Positions 7,667-12,337 of a DNA stretch of 12,337 nt are shown piece by piece. The translations under genes and the position numbers were made by a program. The stretch's first letter is position 1, and every line of letters starts with the position of its first letter. The stretch spans positions 1 to 12,337 of the forward strand of contig JASMTO010000184.1 of assembly GCA_041694215.1 (NCBI GenBank), written 5' to 3'. The notes beneath the pieces were generated by a model. That model was given only the letters and a program-made list of their open reading frames with translations. It was not told the DNA's origin and did not search any database. Origin of the DNA: Flexistipes sp041694215. GTDB taxonomy: Bacteria; Chrysiogenota; Deferribacteres; Deferribacterales; Flexistipitaceae.

Positions 7667-8413
7667 ATGATTGTGGAAGTGGAAAAGGTTGTAAACTATA
7701 ACGACATCGGATTTGATTTCAAGTTAAGGCTTGATAGCATTGTCTCTTTTTTCCAGGAAATTGCCATATATCATTCTGATATGGTTGGCTATGATACAGA
7801 AACGCTTAAAAATATGGGAGTGGCCTGGGTATTGAATAAGCTGTATGTGGATATTACAGAATACCCTGTTTTAACGGATAAACTTTCTGTAACAACGTGG
7901 TCATCGGGGATATCCGGCATAAAAGCATTCCGGGAATTTGTTATTCGTAGGCGAGGCACTGAGGTTGTGAGAGCGGTTTCGATGTGGACACTTTTGGATA
8001 CAACTTCCAAACGGATAAAACGCATCCCTGCTTATCTAAGCAAAGCTTATGAGACTGAGAGTTTTCATGCCACTGATTTTCCCATTAGTTCTTTTAAAGT
8101 TGATAAAAAACCAGAAGGTGAAGAAGGAATCCTGCAGACTGTACGGTTTTCCGATTTTGATACAAACCTGCATATGAATAATACGGCATATGTAAATATT
8201 CTTGATACTGCTTTAAGAAGGCACGTAGGTAGAAATATTGAGGTTGATGAGTTTTTTATAAATTTTCAGAAGGAAGTGAATTTTGAGGTGGAAAAGCTCG
8301 CTGTTAAATTTTTAAAGCAAGGCAATGATATCTTTTATACAGTGAATAATGCTGAAGATATTTACTCAAAAGGCTTCCTTAGGGTGGGAGCACGTAATGA
8401 GCCCTTTTTATAA
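7667..8413 (+). CDS. Acyl-ACP thioesterase (FatA/FatB-like)
   Basis: A 248-residue double-hotdog protein of the acyl-ACP thioesterase family, which hydrolyses acyl-ACP to free fatty acid and ends chain elongation. The N-terminal hotdog (about 1-125) has WVLNKLYVDI and the substrate-side WTLLDTTSKRIKRIP segment. The second hotdog carries D165-x-N167-x-H169-MNN, the same Asp/Asn/His catalytic arrangement known from plant FatB. The length suits bacterial members. There is no signal peptide, so it is cytoplasmic. It follows the carbonic anhydrase stop by only 2 bp with no strong Shine-Dalgarno, suggesting translational coupling. Chain-length preference cannot be read from sequence. No terminator is evident after it. 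Confidence 0.88.
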   Translation: MIVEVEKVVNYNDIGFDFKLRLDSIVSFFQEIAIYHSDMVGYDTETLKNMGVAWVLNKLYVDITEYPVLTDKLSVTTWSSGISGIKAFREFVIRRRGTEVVRAVSMWTLLDTTSKRIKRIPAYLSKAYETESFHATDFPISSFKVDKKPEGEEGILQTVRFSDFDTNLHMNNTAYVNILDTALRRHVGRNIEVDEFFINFQKEVNFEVEKLAVKFLKQGNDIFYTVNNAEDIYSKGFLRVGARNEPFL

Positions 8414-8808
8414 TTTTATCTTATATTTTGGTTCACAAGAATTATAGTTTGGCTGTAATGAGTTTTGACGTTTACTGATTTTCAGATAAAGGTATCGCGA
8501 GGAAAAAAAAGAAATGAAAGCTGAGCTTGCCGGTAATTCCTTTTGTGATTTTGCAACTGTGGTGATCCTATCTATTCAGCTTCAATGGAAGAGGAAAAAA
8601 GAGACACCCATCAGGATTTGGGTATTACCAATATTCCGGGATACCCGTTTCGCATTCCGCGAACCAGAAAAACGTCAGTACCATGCGATGTCTATAAAAT
8701 TTGATATCAGAAACCATGGTTTTTAACCAATCCTTAGTAAGCTCATCGCATAGGCAGCAAAGTACTTAATCTACAGGTTGAAGCGGCTTCCAATCAGGCA
8801 ATGTGGTT
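8414..8808. other. Unassigned stretch between the thioesterase gene and the IS110 remnant
   Basis: These 395 bases contain no gene I can support. An open frame on the plus strand at 8514-8726 (70 codons) has no recognisable domain. An overlapping frame at 8549-8704 (51 codons, no start) includes FCNCGDP and a proline/arginine-rich tail, and could be a gene scrap. Short palindromes cluster here: GGGTAT/ATACCC (8620-8646), TTCGC/GCGAA (about 8649-8663) and a perfect 12-mer AAACCATGGTTT (8711-8722). Part of it may be the degraded far end of the IS110 element. Confidence 0.4.
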
Positions 8809-9526
8809 TTACCACTCCCCTTTCCGGTTTCCACTGCCTTTTGTTTTCTCATTGCTCGTCCATTTTGTAGGAACTTGCCTGCAATATGAAGCAAAATTGC
8901 CAACCTTATCGAATCTTTCAATTGTTCCTGTTTCCAGCATAATTGTTAGTGCTAATATTTTACCTACACCGGGAATTGTTTGCAATTTGGTAAATGAGCT
9001 GTGAAGCTCCATCGAGTTTTCGACCTTCTTTTCTATTTGCCGTATTTGATTTGAAAGATGATCTATGCTTTCTTTACTAATAATTCCTGAAAGTGACAGG
9101 GACTCATCATAGTTAAACTGTTCGAATAAAGGGTTATCCTCTTTTCCGGAGTAAATCCCGTATTGGACGTTGCTTCTTTGGATAAATGTAACCTTCTGGT
9201 AGAATGTTCAACCTTAAAAGATGAGCAAGCCAATACGCATCATCATTGTCATCACAGTGCTTTAACCCCTCATATTTTTTCATAGCAGAAGGGTTTGCCA
9301 AATGTGTCTTGAAATCATTGTCCATTAAAAGGTCTACAAGCCAATACCAGTTAAAAGTAGACTCAACAACGACACCTTTAAGCTCATTTTGGTATGGCTT
9401 TAATGTTGAAATAATTAAATCAGGATCGTTGTCCAACTTCTTTTTAAGAATACGTTTGTCATTCTCATCAATTATTGCTAAATAATTATTGCTTGAATGC
9501 AAGTCAAAACCTCCGTATAGTGTCAT
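8809..9526 (-). pseudogene. IS110-family transposase, decayed
   Basis: Two minus-strand pieces belong to one DEDD transposase. The 130-codon piece at 9134-9526 is the RuvC-like N-terminal domain: D8 in GGFDLHSS, E55 in VVVES, and D93 and D96 in DDNDDAYWLAHLL, ending RDLLRKRG then stop. Reading on in another frame from about 9132 gives NPLFEQFNYD, then the C-terminal Transposase_20 domain with the helix-hairpin-helix IPGVGKILALTI and FASYCRQVP, ending at a stop after GNRKGEW (8809). The arginine-rich linker expected after RDLLRKR is missing, so an internal deletion with frame change is likely. The usual last 60-80 residues after the GN motif are absent or unreadable. The ATG at 9526 has a strong AAAGGAGG Shine-Dalgarno. 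The product is almost certainly inactive. Confidence 0.85.
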
Positions 9527-9528
9527 AT

Positions 9529-9604
9529 GGTACCTCCTTTAGCTTTTATGTTTGGTGCCCTACCAATATCATAGCACTTTGTGTGCATAAGTGAAGGAGG
9601 TACC
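9529..9604 (-). promoter_or_regulatory. Inverted repeat that can mask the transposase Shine-Dalgarno; possible bridge RNA region
   Basis: GGTACCTCCTT (9529-9539) and AAGGAGGTACC (9594-9604) are perfect 11-bp inverted arms 54 bp apart. On the minus strand the proximal arm is the transposase Shine-Dalgarno itself, ending 2 nt before the ATG. A transcript entering from outside would pair the two arms and hide the ribosome site, a strategy known for other IS elements against read-through expression. Two small hairpins, GCAC/GTGC and GGT/ACC, lie in the loop. The non-coding end of IS110 elements also encodes the bridge RNA, so this segment may be part of such an RNA. Confidence 0.5.
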
Positions 9605-9676
9605 TACTTTATTTCAACTTGTTAATGATTATCAGACAAATAATGCATTGTTTTAATCTAATAGGGCTTTTGTTAG

Positions 9677-9706
9677 TTTACCCTAAGCAATATAGAAGAT
9701 TATAAA
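9677..9706 (+). promoter_or_regulatory. Possible promoter of the split membrane-protein gene
   Basis: TTTACC (9677-9682) and TATAAA (9701-9706) are 18 bp apart and lie 24 bp before the ATG at 9730. Both are near-consensus but the region is AT-rich, so chance is possible. Nothing else was seen in 9605-9729. Confidence 0.35.
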
Positions 9707-9729
9707 TATTTATTAAATAGAGTAATTTT

Positions 9730-10328
9730 ATGAAGAAGAGAGTATTATTTTTTTTAATTTTTGTTTTAATAGGCTTATTCGCTTATTTAATGTTTATGTT
9801 GGTATCATGGTTTTTGATGACATTAACACATGTAAATCCATCTTTGGGATCAGCTATAATTGCTGGGGCAGCAACTGTTATATCATCGGTTTTTATCGCC
9901 TCTTATAATTCCCGTAAAGCAAAAGAAAGGGTTGCCTTTGAAGCAAACAAAGAAAAGAAAGCTGCTATATACAATGAGTTTATGGATATGGTTGTACAGT
10001 TAATGCGTAATACGAAAGCTGGGAAAAAAGTGATGAAGTATTGCCAGATAATGTAGAAGAGTTTTTTTATGATTTTACTTCAAAAATTACTGTTTATGGA
10101 GGTCCTGGTGTAGTAAAAGCATATTCACAGTGGCGCAGTGCTTCTGAGAATGGGAAAAATGAAATAAATAATCTGTTCATGATTGATAACCTTTTCCGTG
10201 AAATGAGAAAAGATTTAGGAGAAAGCAACAAAGGCATTTTAAAAAACGAGCTTCTAGGCTTATTTATAATAGGTGGAAGATCTCAACTTGCCAAAGAAGC
10301 TAGTAAGTTAATACAAGAAAATAATTAA
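9730..10328 (+). pseudogene. Small membrane-anchored protein split by a -1 frameshift
   Basis: Two overlapping frames (9730-10056 and 10041-10328) read as one 199-residue protein if the frame changes by -1 at the A6 run 10024-10029, in GGG AAA AAA GTG. The N-terminal part has two hydrophobic helices (about 5-30 and 40-57), then a basic, helical stretch (SRKAKERVAFEANKEKKAAI). The second frame continues without loss as SDEVLPDNVEEFFYDFTSKI and a helical C-terminal domain ending KEASKLIQENN. The join lies in a continuous hydrophilic helix region, and I recall similar intact proteins of unknown function with this layout (two helices, KKxxIYNEFM, VEEFF.DFT, RKDLG..NKG), so the two pieces are one gene. 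It may be a true mutation, a sequencing error in the homopolymer, or a slippage site. The start has only a weak ribosome site. Function unknown. Confidence 0.6.
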
Positions 10329-10364
10329 AAATATTTTGTAAATATACTATGACAATAGATTTTT

Positions 10365-10392
10365 TTGACAATCTTAAATTGTGTGGTAAAAT
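10365..10392 (+). promoter_or_regulatory. Strong promoter of the PD-(D/E)XK-like gene
   Basis: Consensus TTGACA (10365-10370), a 16-bp spacer and TAAAAT (10387-10392), preceded by TGG to form an extended -10. Transcription would start near 10399, about 30 nt before the ATG at 10428. The gene therefore has its own transcription unit despite lying only about 100 bp after the membrane-protein gene. Confidence 0.65.
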
Positions 10393-10427
10393 TTTAGTAA
10401 GTTTTTTTCTAAAATACGGGGTTAATA

Positions 10428-11294
10428 ATGGATTATATTCAGTTAAAAACTTTTAGCCTAAAAAACCACCCTAAATACAATGAAAACTGGCTTCAAGATG
10501 CAATTGCTTCTGATCCTTCTATATTGGGAATTGGTGATGTGATAGTTCGCGATAAAGAGCGTTTGCAACCAAACGCCGGAAGACTTGACTTATTGCTTCA
10601 AGAAGCTGAAGGTTATGGCAGGTTTGAGGTAGAAATTCAGCTTGGAGCAACCGATGAATCTCATATCATTAGAACTATAGAATATTGGGATATTGAAAGA
10701 AGGCGCTATCCTCAGTATGACCATACTGCTGTTATTGTGGCTGAAGATATTAACAGCAGGTTTTTAAATGTAATCAGTCTTTTTAACGGTTTTATTCCTA
10801 TTATGGCACTTCAGTTAACAGCAATTGAAACGTCGGATGGTATAGGACTTCATTTTACAAAAGTTCTTGATACCGTGCGTTTAGGGTTTATTGAGGAGGA
10901 TGAAGCAACTGCAGAACCCACTGATCGTAATTATTGGGAAACCAAAAGGGGTACTCCTAAAACTGTAAAACTTGCAGACGATATTTTGGATATTGTTAAA
11001 GAGTTCGCTCCCCAATGTGAACAAACTTATAATAAATATTATATTGGCTTTAAAATAGATAACAAACCTTTTAATTTTGCTATATGTAAACCACAAAAAA
11101 GTGGTTTAAGATTGGAAGCTATTTTGCCGAAAAATGAAGAACTAGATCAGAAATTTGAATACGCCGGAGTGGATGTTCTTGATTATGATTCACGAGGGAA
11201 GAGGTATAAAATACGTTTGCAGGAACAAAGCATAAAAAAGCATAGAGAACTCTTAAAAGACTTATTACAACAAGCATATGAAAGAAAAATTTAA
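10428..11294 (+). CDS. PD-(D/E)XK-like nuclease candidate with DUF5655-like C-terminal domain
   Basis: A 288-residue soluble protein. Residues 20-110 look like a NucS/DUF91-type PD-(D/E)XK core: helix NWLQDAIASDP, then GRLDLLL with D54, then the strand RFEVEIQLG with E67 and E69, then helix ESHIIRTIEYWDIERRRYP. The usual catalytic Lys of ExK is replaced by Gln (E69-I-Q71), so activity is uncertain. K and R residues nearby could substitute. Residues about 200-264 (YNKYYIGFKI...KPQKSGLRLEAILPK...YDSRGKRYKIRL) resemble DUF5655, often joined to such nucleases. A GGGG Shine-Dalgarno lies 6 nt before the ATG. It has its own promoter and sits between two insertion sequences, as accessory defence or restriction genes often do. 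No methyltransferase or partner is visible. Function is inferred from fold resemblance only. Confidence 0.6.
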   Translation: MDYIQLKTFSLKNHPKYNENWLQDAIASDPSILGIGDVIVRDKERLQPNAGRLDLLLQEAEGYGRFEVEIQLGATDESHIIRTIEYWDIERRRYPQYDHTAVIVAEDINSRFLNVISLFNGFIPIMALQLTAIETSDGIGLHFTKVLDTVRLGFIEEDEATAEPTDRNYWETKRGTPKTVKLADDILDIVKEFAPQCEQTYNKYYIGFKIDNKPFNFAICKPQKSGLRLEAILPKNEELDQKFEYAGVDVLDYDSRGKRYKIRLQEQSIKKHRELLKDLLQQAYERKI

Positions 11295-11447
11295 GATTTT
11301 ATAAATATAAAAGTGATTAACAACAAATTACCAAAAGATTAGATAAAAAACCTCTAATGTTTTTCTTATACCTCGAGTTTATCAGCACTAATCAAAAAAA
11401 ATACTATATGTGAGTAGGTTAGCTTAACTCGCCCTGAAAATTATTTA
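11295..11447. other. Intergenic gap holding the end of the IS1634-type element
   Basis: One end of the insertion sequence must lie in these 153 bases, since they separate two convergent stop codons. No inverted repeat can be confirmed because the opposite end is outside the window. I see no GC-rich hairpin with a T-run that would end transcription of the nuclease candidate. Confidence 0.35.
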
Positions 11448-12337
11448 CTACAAATGCCCAAACGCAGGTTTTGGACACCCCACAGCTTTAAATAATTTTT
11501 CCTGATGTTTGTTAACCCCACTAACAGCACGACCATATATACCTGACTTCGTCCTGTAATCTATAACTTTAATTTTTCGCATTTCATACAAACATTTCTC
11601 CCAACTCATATCAATGCCGGAATCTTTAAGCCTTTTCTCTACCACACTCGTTACTACCATACTTATGAAACATAGAAATATATGTGCTCTAATCCGCCTC
11701 TCTGTCCAATGATACATGGAACGGATGTCAAGCGAATGCTTTAATTCTCTGAAACCATGCTCCACTTTCCATAACGTCTTATAGCCTGACACAATCTCTT
11801 CTTTGTCCCACTCCCACGATAAATTGGATTTTATTAAAAACCAACCAAAACCAGCTTGAACCGAAGACAGCACTGAATCATTGGATTTAGAAATAATAAT
11901 ATCATCTTGTATAGACAAATCAAACCACTTAATCATACCATGTGATTTTAACCAGGATTTAAGTTGACTATATTTGTCTGCTGAATCTATATTTTTAGCA
12001 TTTATCTCCGAAAGCTTCTCTTCATAGTCAGCAAGCTTTATCTTAAATCTTTCGGCATTCAATCGATACGTCTCAGGGTTAAAACTGCAAACATAACGTA
12101 ATTTGCAAGATTTTTTAATCCCATCAACTTCATATTCATACGGTAAAGCTTTTTCATATGTAAAATCGCTCTCTTTCTCCTCCTGCTCAGCATTAGCTTC
12201 CGATAATATCTCTCTGGATATCTTCTTACTCTTGGATTCTCCAACTATAAATAAATGATCCCCGGATAATAAATAATCTATATTTTTACTACTCGTCATC
12301 CCCTTGTCCGTTACTATCGAAACGTTACGAAAATCCT
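11448..12337 (-). CDS. IS1634/IS4-superfamily DDE transposase, N-terminus outside window
   Basis: The minus-strand frame is open from its TAG stop at 11448 to the right edge, so only the C-terminal 296 or so residues are seen. The first ATG in view, at 12299, is internal: the frame continues upstream as NVSIVTDKG, whose Asp (12306-12308) is the expected second catalytic D. The third acidic residue is E (11760-11762) in SGYKTLWKVEHGFRELK, which fits the IS4 signature Y-(2)-R-(3)-E-(6)-K except that Leu replaces Arg. The following MYHWTERRIRAHIFLCFI is typical of the IS1634 family. A charged insertion (roughly 40-150 residues into the visible part) separates D and E, also normal for the family. 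No frameshift is visible, so the element may be intact. It converges on the nuclease candidate, with 153 bp between stops. Confidence 0.88.
   Translation of the reverse strand, partial: DFRNVSIVTDKGMTSSKNIDYLLSGDHLFIVGESKSKKISREILSEANAEQEEKESDFTYEKALPYEYEVDGIKKSCKLRYVCSFNPETYRLNAERFKIKLADYEEKLSEINAKNIDSADKYSQLKSWLKSHGMIKWFDLSIQDDIIISKSNDSVLSSVQAGFGWFLIKSNLSWEWDKEEIVSGYKTLWKVEHGFRELKHSLDIRSMYHWTERRIRAHIFLCFISMVVTSVVEKRLKDSGIDMSWEKCLYEMRKIKVIDYRTKSGIYGRAVSGVNKHQEKLFKAVGCPKPAFGHL

Larger units (their letters stand above)
8809..9604 (-). mobile_element. Remnant of an IS110-family insertion sequence
   Basis: The span covers the broken transposase and its upstream leader with the Shine-Dalgarno-masking inverted repeat. 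IS110 elements usually lack terminal inverted repeats and target duplications, so exact ends cannot be placed by eye. The upstream end may extend up to the promoter of the next gene (about 9676), and the downstream end may reach into 8414-8808. Confidence 0.55.

Noticed and set aside
8514..8726. Plus-strand 70-codon open frame with ATG, considered as a small gene.
   Set aside because: No recognisable domain, no clear partner or conserved features, and an overlapping frame looks at least as protein-like; kept only as part of the unassigned stretch.
1..12337. Looked for CRISPR arrays, tRNA or rRNA genes.
   Set aside because: No regularly spaced direct repeats, cloverleaf-like sequences or rRNA-like segments were noticed on either strand.

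Overview
The window is an AT-rich bacterial chromosome segment with a conserved housekeeping left two thirds and a mobile-element-rich right third. The E. coli-like SdhA/SdhB paired with short, Thermus-like membrane anchors, the low GC content and the IS110 and IS1634/IS4-type insertion sequences suggest a Gram-negative anaerobe or thermophile. A deferribacterial lineage such as Flexistipes is my best guess, but this is inferred from the proteins only. No rRNA, tRNA or CRISPR array was seen.

Left part (1-5041, all minus strand): the first 167 codons of a nitrilase-superfamily amidase that runs off the left edge; a HAD-family phosphatase; and a complete sdhC-sdhD-sdhA-sdhB operon for succinate:quinone oxidoreductase. 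The operon has strong Shine-Dalgarno sites, a strong extended -10 promoter upstream of sdhC with a perfect palindrome next to its -35, and a textbook intrinsic terminator after sdhB. It links the TCA cycle (succinate/fumarate) to the quinone pool.

Middle (5042-8413): a 410-bp divergent intergenic region with several inverted repeats, then a tight plus-strand cluster: a DEAD-box RNA helicase with a C-terminal DbpA-type RNA-binding domain, a beta-carbonic anhydrase and an acyl-ACP thioesterase. Gaps are 11 and 2 bp, so co-transcription is likely. The last two could meet in fatty-acid metabolism (bicarbonate for acetyl-CoA carboxylase, release of fatty acids from ACP), but that link is inference.

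Right part (8414-12337): an accessory region. It holds an unassigned 395-bp stretch, a decayed IS110-family transposase (minus) whose leader can fold over its own Shine-Dalgarno, a small membrane-anchored protein split by a frameshift at an A6 run, a stand-alone PD-(D/E)XK-like nuclease candidate with its own strong promoter, and the C-terminal part of an IS1634/IS4-type DDE transposase that runs off the right edge. The membrane protein and the nuclease candidate, lying between two insertion sequences, are the best place to look for something undescribed, although nothing here proves a defence function.
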